This document shows, one piece after another, positions 1-5,349 of a stretch of 7,973 bases of DNA (the first letter of the stretch is position 1; each line of letters begins with the position of its first letter). The DNA is from an uncultured Treponema sp. (GTDB lineage: Bacteria; Spirochaetota; Spirochaetia; Treponematales; Treponemataceae): contig CALELJ010000145.1 in assembly GCA_937902445.1 (NCBI GenBank), positions 1 to 7,973 on the forward strand, read 5' to 3'. The notes under the pieces are model-generated. The model worked only from the letters and a program-made list of their open reading frames with translations, was not told where the DNA came from and ran no database searches. The translations under genes were made by a program, and so were the position numbers.

Positions 1-699
1 GATGGCCTTTTCAGAAGAACGGTCAACAAGGTTAAGGATTTCAACGATGGAATCAACACCACCGGCTGCCGTATAGTCTTCAGAAGACAATGTAGAAAGT
101 TTCTTTTCAAGAACGCGTTCAACTTCACGGAGAACTTCAGGAGATGTACGGTCCATTGTTGCAAGACGCTTTGAAACTTCCGGCTGGATTTCAGGAGGAA
201 GATTCTGAAGGATCTGGGCAGCTTTCTGAGGTTCAAGATAGGCAAGAACAAGAGAAATCGTCTGCGGATATTCCTGCTGAACGAAGTTGAGCAAATGAGC
301 AGGGTCAGTACGACGGATGAAGTCAAACGGACGAACCTGAAGGCTTGATGTAAGACGGTTGATGATATCAATGGCCTTCTGTGAACCGAGGGACTTTTCA
401 AGAAGCTCGCGGGCAAAATCAATACCACCGGTGGTGATGAAGTTCTGTGCCTGCATGAGTTCCTGGAATTCCTCAAGAACCTGATCCTTAAAGTCTGCGT
501 CAATCGTATCGAGACGTGCAATTTCAAATGTAAGAGTTTCTACTTCATCTTCACGAAGATGCTTCATGACATCGGAAGCAACATCGCTACCTACAGCAAC
601 AAGGAAAATAGCTGCCTTCTGGCGACCTGTAAGGTTCTTGTAATCTTTGGCACCGCCTTTCTTTTTTCCTTTCTTGCCATCGACCATTTCTTCAGCCAT
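1..699 (-). CDS. fliG: Flagellar motor switch protein FliG, N-terminal and middle domains (3' end outside window)
   Basis: FliG forms the upper tier of the cytoplasmic C-ring. It docks on the FliF MS ring through its N-terminal domain, binds FliM, and meets the stator through its C-terminal domain. The visible 233 residues start with a lysine-rich leader (residues 9-14). The FliG_N domain follows (about 20-118), with the family signature LTGRQKAAIFL at 23-33. The middle domain (about 125-205) has EYPQ at 143-146 where most FliGs have EHPQ. The linker GGVDSIVEILN starts at 213. About 110 residues carrying the torque helix are cut off by the window edge, since the usual length is about 340. The ATG is supported by AAGGGGG 8 nt upstream, and the gene starts 3 nt after the stop of the small upstream gene, so the two are probably co-translated. 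The assignment is secure. Confidence 0.97.
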   Translation of the reverse strand, partial: MAEEMVDGKKGKKKGGAKDYKNLTGRQKAAIFLVAVGSDVASDVMKHLREDEVETLTFEIARLDTIDADFKDQVLEEFQELMQAQNFITTGGIDFARELLEKSLGSQKAIDIINRLTSSLQVRPFDFIRRTDPAHLLNFVQQEYPQTISLVLAYLEPQKAAQILQNLPPEIQPEVSKRLATMDRTSPEVLREVERVLEKKLSTLSSEDYTAAGGVDSIVEILNLVDRSSEKAI

Positions 700-702
700 A
701 AC

Positions 703-1098
703 TTATTCCCCCTTAAGCCACATTGAAAGAACATTCGCAAGGTCTTTTGAGTTAAGACCATTTCCTGAAAGGATATTTGCACCGGCGTTTCTTCCCGATG
801 CCAAATATCTGGCGTTTGCCTCAACGGCGTTGTTTTGTGCCCTCACGATTGTGTCCGGAGGAAGAATGTTTCTTGAGATGCCAAATGCGCATGCTTCCTC
901 AAGAACCGAATTCTCCAGACTTGCATTATAGGACCCGCCGAGAGCATCGAATCCTTTTTTTATTCTCTTCAATTCTGAATCTGAAAAATACTCATGCAAG
1001 GAATCAGCGGTAAATCCCAGTTCACCGAGAAGAACTGCAGCCTTTTCCCTGCCTGATAGTTTAACCTGCTTTATGAAACCATTCTGAAGCGGAACCAT
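703..1098 (-). CDS. Small FliG-N-like protein with a FliF-tail-like C-terminus
   Basis: This 131-aa protein has no standard name that I recognise. Residues 11-53 align with the N-terminal domain of the neighbouring FliG. KLSGREKAAVLLGELG at 13-28 matches NLTGRQKAAIFLVAVG, and VLEE at 65-68 matches VLEE in FliG at the same relative place. The middle (70-110) is alanine- and asparagine-rich with no clear motif. The last 15 residues (SKDLANVLSMWLKGE) resemble the FliF tail (PEDVAMLIRTWLMEE), which is the segment that binds FliG_N. FliG's middle and C-terminal domains are absent. GGAGG lies 8 nt before the ATG, overlapping the end of fliF, and the gene is separated by 3 nt from both fliF and fliG, so it is expressed with them. 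A role at the MS-ring/C-ring interface is inferred. A decayed fliG duplicate is the alternative, but the intact frame and good translation signals argue against decay. Confidence 0.85.
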   Translation of the reverse strand: MVPLQNGFIKQVKLSGREKAAVLLGELGFTADSLHEYFSDSELKRIKKGFDALGGSYNASLENSVLEEACAFGISRNILPPDTIVRAQNNAVEANARYLASGRNAGANILSGNGLNSKDLANVLSMWLKGE

Positions 1099-1101
1099 AT
1101 G

Positions 1102-2811
1102 CTATTCCTCCATGAGCCATGTACGGATAAGCATTGCGACGTCTTCCGGATGTTCCTTTGCCATGGCAATGGCGTTTTCCTGAAGCTCGGCACGTTTGCG
1201 CTCTTCGACGGACATTGTGACTTCCATACCCTGCTGCTGGGCCTCCATAAGAGCCCTCTGGCGTGCTTCTTCCTGCTCGCGGATTCTTGCTTCTTCCGCA
1301 AGACGGCGGCGGCGTTCAATTTCACGGCTGATGATACGGAATACGATGAAGGCGATGAGAATGACTGCAACACCGACAAGAGTAAACATTATGGTTCTGT
1401 TGCGGTTAAGACGGGCGATAAATGCAAGGTCTTCCGCATCATGTTCTTCTGAACGGTCAAAGGCGATGTTGGTAACAACAACATTGTCTCCGCGTGCCTT
1501 CTCATAACCTACGGCACCCTGGACCATTTCACGGGCATTGGCAAGCTCCTCAGGAGAAATGGCAGTATACTTTCTGCGAAGATGTCCAAACTCAAGGATA
1601 GGACTGTTCTTCTCGTTGTATTCAAGTTCCCATCTACCGTCGATATTGACGGAAACAGTGACACGCTCAATCTGAGGAGATGTGTTCTCAGAAACAACCT
1701 TCTCGTTGAGGGCATAGTTTCTCTTGGCACCGTCTTCAGTAGATTTTCCGATGACATTTGACATATCAGAGTAGACAGGAGGATTCTGACCTTCAACGCC
1801 GGCAGGTCCTTCAGGATTGTATCCGGTTCCAGTGAATTCCTTATTTACTGTTTCTTCTGAAAGAACAAGTTTGTCTACGATTTCAGAGTCGTCGTATGGA
1901 AGACCTGGAGTACGAGGACGGATTGTAATACCTGTATACTCCTTTGAATTTGTCTGACGTTCAGACATGTTCATATCGATCTTCATGTTGGCGATCTTTA
2001 CGCGTTTCTCACCGAAAGTGCGCTGGAGAGCCTGAAGCACACGGCTTGCATATTCTGTTTCAAGCTTGAGGATAGTGCGCTGCTGCTTTTCAATATTTGA
2101 AATGCGGTCGCTTTCTGCCATTCCCTCAAAATCATTGATTTCCTGGCCTGTAGCACCATCAACAATGGAAATGTTCTCAGATCTGAGACCTTCAACAGAG
2201 CGGATGATAAGGTTCTGGATTCCGCGGATCTGTTTCTTGTCCTCAAGAATATTTGAACCACCCTTTGAGTAAAGGATGACGCTTGCTGTGGTCGGGTTCT
2301 GGTTGGAAGAAAAAAGGGATTCCTCAGGAAGAGCAAGGACAACTTCGGCCCTCATGATTCCGTCGAGAGATTCAAGATGCTGCTTGACCAGGCTTTCCAT
2401 GGAACGCTTCCAGTTTACCTGATCGTCAAACTGAGTCCTTGACCAGCGTGTAACATCAAAGAGCGCAAAAGAATCCATGCGCGAAGGTGCAAGACCTTCA
2501 GCAATAAGCTGGCTTCTGTATTTTTTTGCGATTGCCTCATTGTCTACGTAGATGTAGTTATCCGAGGAAACATAGGCATGTGTACGGCTGTCTTCATCAA
2601 GTCGAGTAAGAATGGCATCCCTTTCAGCCTCATCATTTACAGGAGCGCTGAAAAGTCTAACTGAAGTCGGGCGTGACGACATTTTTGCCATGACTACAAT
2701 AGCGGCAATAATAACGACAATTATTCCGCCTGCTATAGCCTTCTGCAAAACAGTCCACTTGGCCCATTTTGTTTTAATGGTTTCTGAAGTTTTCTTGAAC
2801 CATTCGTTCAT
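1102..2811 (-). CDS. fliF: Flagellar MS-ring protein FliF
   Basis: FliF oligomerises in the inner membrane into the MS ring, the platform for the export gate, the rod and the C-ring. The protein is 569 aa, normal for the family. It has a short cytoplasmic N-terminus, transmembrane helix 1 at about 25-43, periplasmic ring-building domains at about 50-450 (RLFSAPVNDEAERDAI, then VVLALPEESLF around 157-167), transmembrane helix 2 at about 473-494, and an arginine/glutamate-rich coiled segment at 496-545. The C-terminal tail PEDVAMLIRTWLMEE (555-569) binds FliG_N in other species. The ATG follows GGAGGGG by 3 nt. A 173-nt gap containing a candidate promoter separates it from fliE upstream. The FliG-N-like gene begins 3 nt after its stop. 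Confidence 0.97.
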   Translation of the reverse strand: MNEWFKKTSETIKTKWAKWTVLQKAIAGGIIVVIIAAIVVMAKMSSRPTSVRLFSAPVNDEAERDAILTRLDEDSRTHAYVSSDNYIYVDNEAIAKKYRSQLIAEGLAPSRMDSFALFDVTRWSRTQFDDQVNWKRSMESLVKQHLESLDGIMRAEVVLALPEESLFSSNQNPTTASVILYSKGGSNILEDKKQIRGIQNLIIRSVEGLRSENISIVDGATGQEINDFEGMAESDRISNIEKQQRTILKLETEYASRVLQALQRTFGEKRVKIANMKIDMNMSERQTNSKEYTGITIRPRTPGLPYDDSEIVDKLVLSEETVNKEFTGTGYNPEGPAGVEGQNPPVYSDMSNVIGKSTEDGAKRNYALNEKVVSENTSPQIERVTVSVNIDGRWELEYNEKNSPILEFGHLRRKYTAISPEELANAREMVQGAVGYEKARGDNVVVTNIAFDRSEEHDAEDLAFIARLNRNRTIMFTLVGVAVILIAFIVFRIISREIERRRRLAEEARIREQEEARQRALMEAQQQGMEVTMSVEERKRAELQENAIAMAKEHPEDVAMLIRTWLMEE

Positions 2812-2897
2812 AATCCCCTCCCATGAACGAATTTAAGTTATTTTTGAATTATGTATGCTTTCCCACCCGCATAAAAATTCTATTAGTGAATGCAAAA

Positions 2898-2926
2898 ATT
2901 TTACCATACAAATTCAAATTTGACTA
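2898..2926 (-). promoter_or_regulatory. Sigma-70-like extended -10 promoter upstream of fliF
   Basis: Read on the minus strand, TAGTCA (2926-2921) is followed after exactly 17 nt by TAAAAT (2903-2898). A TG dinucleotide one base before the -10 makes an extended -10. It lies in the AT-rich 173-nt gap between fliE and fliF and would give a 5' leader of about 80 nt. A 13-bp palindrome (TGAATT-A-AATTCA, 2955-2967) lies about 28 bp upstream of the -35 and could be a regulator site or chance in AT-rich DNA. No terminator is visible after fliE, so readthrough from upstream is also expected. Confidence 0.5.
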
Positions 2927-2984
2927 GTATTATCTATATAAAATTTATCGTATCTGAATTAAATTCAAACCGAAAATCTATTCA

Positions 2985-3329
2985 CTATCTGTTCTGTGAA
3001 AGGTCGTTCCATCCCTTTACAAGACGCTCGATGACAGTCTGTGCAAGGTTGAGGGACATCTGGGCCTTTGCCATTGATGTTGTTACATCGTGGATGTCCA
3101 CACTGTCAGGATCTGTAATGATCTGTTCCTGCAGGGCGCTTACGTTGAGCTGCTGTGAGTTCATCTTGTCCACAGCCTCAATAAGATAGTTTTTGAAGGA
3201 ACCGTTTTTTGCGACACCGTCAGTTCCGTTCTGAATCACACCTGTCGTAATGTCTGTATTGATTCTGCCGGAACCCATGTGGGCTGCGTTGTTTCTATTA
3301 AGTTCAAGTGATCCGATGCTAAGATTCAT
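2985..3329 (-). CDS. fliE: Flagellar rod/MS-ring adaptor protein FliE
   Basis: FliE joins the proximal rod to the MS ring and is exported early in flagellar assembly. At 114 aa it has the usual size. The N-terminal 45 residues are variable and glycine/asparagine-rich. The conserved helical C-terminal half includes DPDSVDIHDVTTSMAKAQMS at 73-92, followed by LNLAQTVIERLVKGWNDL, which is the FliE signature. The ATG is preceded by GAGGGG at a good distance. The gene is flanked by a 67-nt gap to flgC and a 173-nt gap to fliF, each with a plausible promoter, so it may be transcribed partly on its own. Confidence 0.95.
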   Translation of the reverse strand: MNLSIGSLELNRNNAAHMGSGRINTDITTGVIQNGTDGVAKNGSFKNYLIEAVDKMNSQQLNVSALQEQIITDPDSVDIHDVTTSMAKAQMSLNLAQTVIERLVKGWNDLSQNR

Positions 3330-3362
3330 TTTTTATCCCCTCTTTTTTTCAATTCCCGGCTC

Positions 3363-3391
3363 ATTATAAACCGGAAATCAAATTTTGTGAA
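3363..3391 (-). promoter_or_regulatory. Strong sigma-70-like promoter between flgC and fliE
   Basis: On the minus strand, TTCACA (3391-3386, five of six matches to TTGACA) is followed after 17 nt by a perfect TATAAT (3368-3363). The -35 begins five bases after the flgC stop. The -10 sits in the loop of an imperfect inverted repeat (CCGGAA at 3371-3376 and TTCCCGG at 3353-3359), which might serve as an operator or 5' hairpin. It would drive fliE and the genes after it independently of the flgB promoter. Confidence 0.6.
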
Positions 3392-3396
3392 TTAAA

Positions 3397-3858
3397 TCAG
3401 CGGCTGCCGATTTCAAGAGCACTGGCAAACATTTCCTTGCTGCCCTGGATAACACTGGAGTTTGCCTCATAGGCACGGTTGGCAGAAATCATGTCGACCA
3501 TTTCATTTACGATATTTACGTTTGGATATTCAACATAACCCTTGTGAGGTCCTGACTGAATTGCATCAGGATGTGAAGGATCGTACACCATTCTGCCCTG
3601 TTCCGTATCCTTGACGATATTGCGTACGCGTACACCTTTTCCAGGTCCGTTGTCCTGGCCCTCGGAAATGAAAGGTGATCTCCACTGAGGATTTTTTGAT
3701 GCGATAGGTTCAACTACGACAGTCTGTTTTCTGTATGCCCCGCCTTCCTGAGTACGTGTGGAAGTTGCGTTTGCGATGTTGTTTGAGATGACGTCTGTGC
3801 GCAGGCGTTCAACGCTCATTCCTGTTGCAGCTATGTTTATGCTTGTAAAAAGTCCCAT
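3397..3858 (-). CDS. flgC: Flagellar proximal rod protein FlgC
   Basis: FlgC is a structural subunit of the proximal rod, which here sits in the spirochete periplasm. The 153-aa protein has the rod/hook family N-terminal motif NNIANATSTRT at 27-37 within an amphipathic helix. The variable middle ends with VNIVNEMVDMISANRAYEAN at 114-133, and the C-terminal helix runs to residue 153. Both helices are needed for coiled-coil packing in the axial family. AGGGGG precedes the ATG, and the gene begins 16 nt after the flgB stop, consistent with co-transcription. Confidence 0.96.
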   Translation of the reverse strand: MGLFTSINIAATGMSVERLRTDVISNNIANATSTRTQEGGAYRKQTVVVEPIASKNPQWRSPFISEGQDNGPGKGVRVRNIVKDTEQGRMVYDPSHPDAIQSGPHKGYVEYPNVNIVNEMVDMISANRAYEANSSVIQGSKEMFASALEIGSR

Positions 3859-3874
3859 ATCTTACCCCCTGGGA

Positions 3875-4294
3875 TTAAAGTCCCTTCATCGCAGTGTTCA
3901 CCTGATTGAATTCAAAGCTTGTAAGCTGTGTAAGCAGGCGGTACTGCATCTGAATCTGAACGATTTTCATTGCTTCTTCTTCTGCATCAACATTGTTTCC
4001 GTTTGCCTTTGATGTTGTAAGGAAGTCGGAAACACGGCGAGGTTCCACATCACGCCAATCCCTTGGTGTCTCGCTTTTTACGTGACGGGGATCACTTGTC
4101 TGCATGCGGAATTCATTGTGGCTGTTGTCGCGGCTTTCAAAAGCTTTCTTAAGTTCACTTTCGAAATTGACATACTGCTTCTTGAAATTTGGAACTTCAC
4201 TGTTGGCAATATTGTTTGCTGTGACCTGATAGCGCAGGCTGGAAACATCCATTGCCCTCTGAAGCAAATCTACGGAATTTGTAAAACTGTTCAT
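3875..4294 (-). CDS. flgB: Flagellar proximal rod protein FlgB
   Basis: FlgB is the first proximal rod subunit, partner of FlgC and FliE. From the chosen ATG it has 139 residues, with the NNIANSEVPNFKK motif at 28-40 and a C-terminal helix (about 105-135, MKIVQIQMQYRLLTQLTSFEFNQ region) typical of FlgB. The frame is open upstream to an ATG at 4351, but that would add 19 unconserved residues (phenylalanine/serine-rich) partly encoded by the tandem repeat. The start at 4294 (MNSF) fits the usual FlgB N-terminus, and ATG 4300 (MGMNSF) is an equally possible start. Unlike every other gene here, no Shine-Dalgarno sequence precedes either ATG, and a sigma-28-like promoter ends only 7 nt upstream of 4300. 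It is the first gene of the flagellar block. Confidence 0.94.
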   Translation of the reverse strand: MNSFTNSVDLLQRAMDVSSLRYQVTANNIANSEVPNFKKQYVNFESELKKAFESRDNSHNEFRMQTSDPRHVKSETPRDWRDVEPRRVSDFLTTSKANGNNVDAEEEAMKIVQIQMQYRLLTQLTSFEFNQVNTAMKGL

Positions 4295-4307
4295 ACCCAT
4301 ACACTGA

Positions 4308-4334
4308 TTTTCGGAATATGAAAATAAAAGTTTA
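4308..4334 (-). promoter_or_regulatory. Sigma-28-like flagellar promoter for flgB
   Basis: On the minus strand, TAAA (4334-4331) is followed after 15 nt by TCCGAAAA (4315-4308). This matches the sigma-28 (FliA) pattern TAAA-N15-GCCGATAA with exact spacing and six of eight bases in the -10. The predicted transcription start, about 6-8 nt further on, falls at or just before ATG 4300, so the transcript would have no leader or a very short one. The match is by eye only, in AT-rich DNA. Confidence 0.45.
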
Positions 4335-4344
4335 GAAAAAAAAC

Positions 4345-4393
4345 AATTCATAATTCATAATTCATAATTCATAATTCATAATTTATAATTTAT
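4345..4393. repeat. Heptamer tandem repeat, 7 units
   Basis: Five perfect direct copies of AATTCAT (4345-4379) are followed by two AATTTAT variants (4380-4393), 49 bp in all. The array lies between the divergent flgB and TPR-like genes, flanked by an A8 run (4336-4343) and a T9 run (4409-4417). The last two units supply a TATAAT for the plus-strand gene. Such short repeats are prone to slipped-strand length change. Confidence 0.95.
4361..4389 (+). promoter_or_regulatory. Candidate sigma-70 promoter for the TPR-like gene, inside the repeat
   Basis: TTCATA (4361-4366, four of six matches to TTGACA) lies 17 nt before a perfect TATAAT (4384-4389). The -35 is part of the AATTCAT array, so gain or loss of whole units upstream would put an identical hexamer at the same spacing. 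The leader would be about 40 nt and contain the T9 tract. Confidence 0.4.
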
Positions 4394-4435
4394 TTGAAAC
4401 CATCTTCCTTTTTTTTTGTTATTAGGTTATTAATT

Positions 4436-5293
4436 ATGATCATGTACAAAAAAGCACTGTCACTGGCCCTGGCCGCAGCAATTTCCATTTTTTCTCATGC
4501 CGAAACAAGATTCAGCGAGGCTGAACAGGCTGCCATTGACAGATATTGGGCGTTCCGTATGGAAGTTACCTGTGCAGAAACTGACGATGAAGCTGTTGCC
4601 GCCCTTGACAGCTACAAGGAAAACCACGCGGAAGAGGTATCAAAGCTTGGTGAAGAGGCAACACTGCTTCTTGACTCACTCATCGCAATGGAAAGATACA
4701 ATTATCTTTACGTTTTCGCAGGAGAAGACAAAAGCTCGAAAAAGCCCTTTGAGATTCTCAGAAAGAAAATCAGGAAATTCCTTGAAAACAAAAGCGACAG
4801 CCAGGTTACCCCATATATGCTGCTTTGTTATGCTGATATAACGACTTATTATATGGCATATTCGATAAAGGACATCATCTTTAATGGGATGACCGTAAAA
4901 AAATATCAGGAAAAAGCCATAGAACAGGGAAAAGATTTTTCACCGGCCATGCTGAACCTTTCCAACTGGTACTACTACAGCCCTAAAATTTTCGGCGGAT
5001 CAAAGGAACAGACAAAGTTCTGGCTGACGAAAGCTCTTGAAAACTCACGTACCGATGCGGAACAGTTCTTTGCAAAGATAACCTACTCCCAGTATCTCTA
5101 TGAAATGAAGGAATTTGAAGAAAGCAAAAGACTGCTGGATGAGGCGCAGAAACTTTGCCCCGAAAGCAAACGCATAAAACTGATCCAGGAGCAGAATGCC
5201 CTTGGACTTTCTCTCAATGACTACAATAAAAAAAGATCAAAGCTTTTAAAGTCAGCCGACGATTACAAAAAGAACAACAAGATGGAAGAATAA
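4436..5293 (+). CDS. Secreted TPR-like protein of unknown function
   Basis: The only plus-strand gene of normal length in the window; I do not recognise a named family. From ATG 4436 it encodes 285 aa. Residues 1-22 form a Sec signal peptide: a short basic start (MIMYKK), an Ala/Leu-rich core, and an SHA|ET signal peptidase I site. No lipobox Cys is present, so a periplasmic location is predicted. The rest is charged and helical. Residues about 168-245 look like TPR units: PAMLNLSNWYYYSP, then FGGSKEQTKFWLTKALENS, then a helix pair containing YEMKEFEESKRLLDEAQKLCP. The tail is lysine-rich. AGG at 4424-4426, 9 nt upstream, supports ATG 4436. ATG 4442 is a possible alternative, and the in-frame TTG at 4394 would spoil the signal peptide. 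It diverges from flgB and converges on hslU. No functional link to motility is shown. Confidence 0.85.
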   Translation: MIMYKKALSLALAAAISIFSHAETRFSEAEQAAIDRYWAFRMEVTCAETDDEAVAALDSYKENHAEEVSKLGEEATLLLDSLIAMERYNYLYVFAGEDKSSKKPFEILRKKIRKFLENKSDSQVTPYMLLCYADITTYYMAYSIKDIIFNGMTVKKYQEKAIEQGKDFSPAMLNLSNWYYYSPKIFGGSKEQTKFWLTKALENSRTDAEQFFAKITYSQYLYEMKEFEESKRLLDEAQKLCPESKRIKLIQEQNALGLSLNDYNKKRSKLLKSADDYKKNNKMEE

Positions 5294-5343
5294 AAAAAGG
5301 CACGACCTGAACCCCGCGCCAGGCACGGAATTGGCAGTCGTGC
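5292..5343 (-). terminator. Rho-independent terminator after hslU
   Basis: On the minus strand a perfect 7-bp stem (GCACGAC at 5343-5337 and GTCGTGC at 5306-5300) encloses a 30-nt GC-rich loop with its own small GCCA/TGGC pairing. It is followed by C and a T7 run (5298-5292). It lies just downstream of the hslU stop and ends the xerC-hslV-hslU unit. The same hairpin read on the plus strand has no U-tract, so termination of the convergent TPR-like gene would be weak. Confidence 0.8.
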
Positions 5344-5349
5344 ACCCTT

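Noticed and set aside
703..1098. Frameshifted or duplicated remnant of fliG
   Set aside because: The frame is intact with its own strong ribosome binding site and tight spacing, and the C-terminus resembles the FliF tail rather than a degraded FliG middle domain.
1099..1452. 117-aa plus-strand frame antisense to the end of fliF
   Set aside because: Cysteine/phenylalanine-rich composition typical of antisense frames, no translation signal, fully covered by fliF.
2890..3189. 99-aa plus-strand frame across the fliE-fliF gap
   Set aside because: More than half is antisense to fliE and the rest is AT-rich gap; no ribosome binding site or domain.
4295..4351. Upstream ATG at 4351 as the flgB start, giving 158 aa
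   Set aside because: The added 19 residues lack similarity to FlgB N-termini, the ATG is inside the tandem repeat, there is no Shine-Dalgarno sequence, and the candidate sigma-28-like promoter lies downstream of it.
4345..4393. CRISPR array or integration-site repeats
   Set aside because: Units are only 7 bp with no spacers, so this is a simple tandem repeat.
4394..4435. TTG at 4394 as the start of the TPR-like gene, which would put the T9 tract in the coding region and make it phase-variable
   Set aside because: It would place an extra phenylalanine-rich stretch ahead of a normal signal peptide; ATG 4436 has AGG at proper spacing, so the T9 tract is most likely in the leader.
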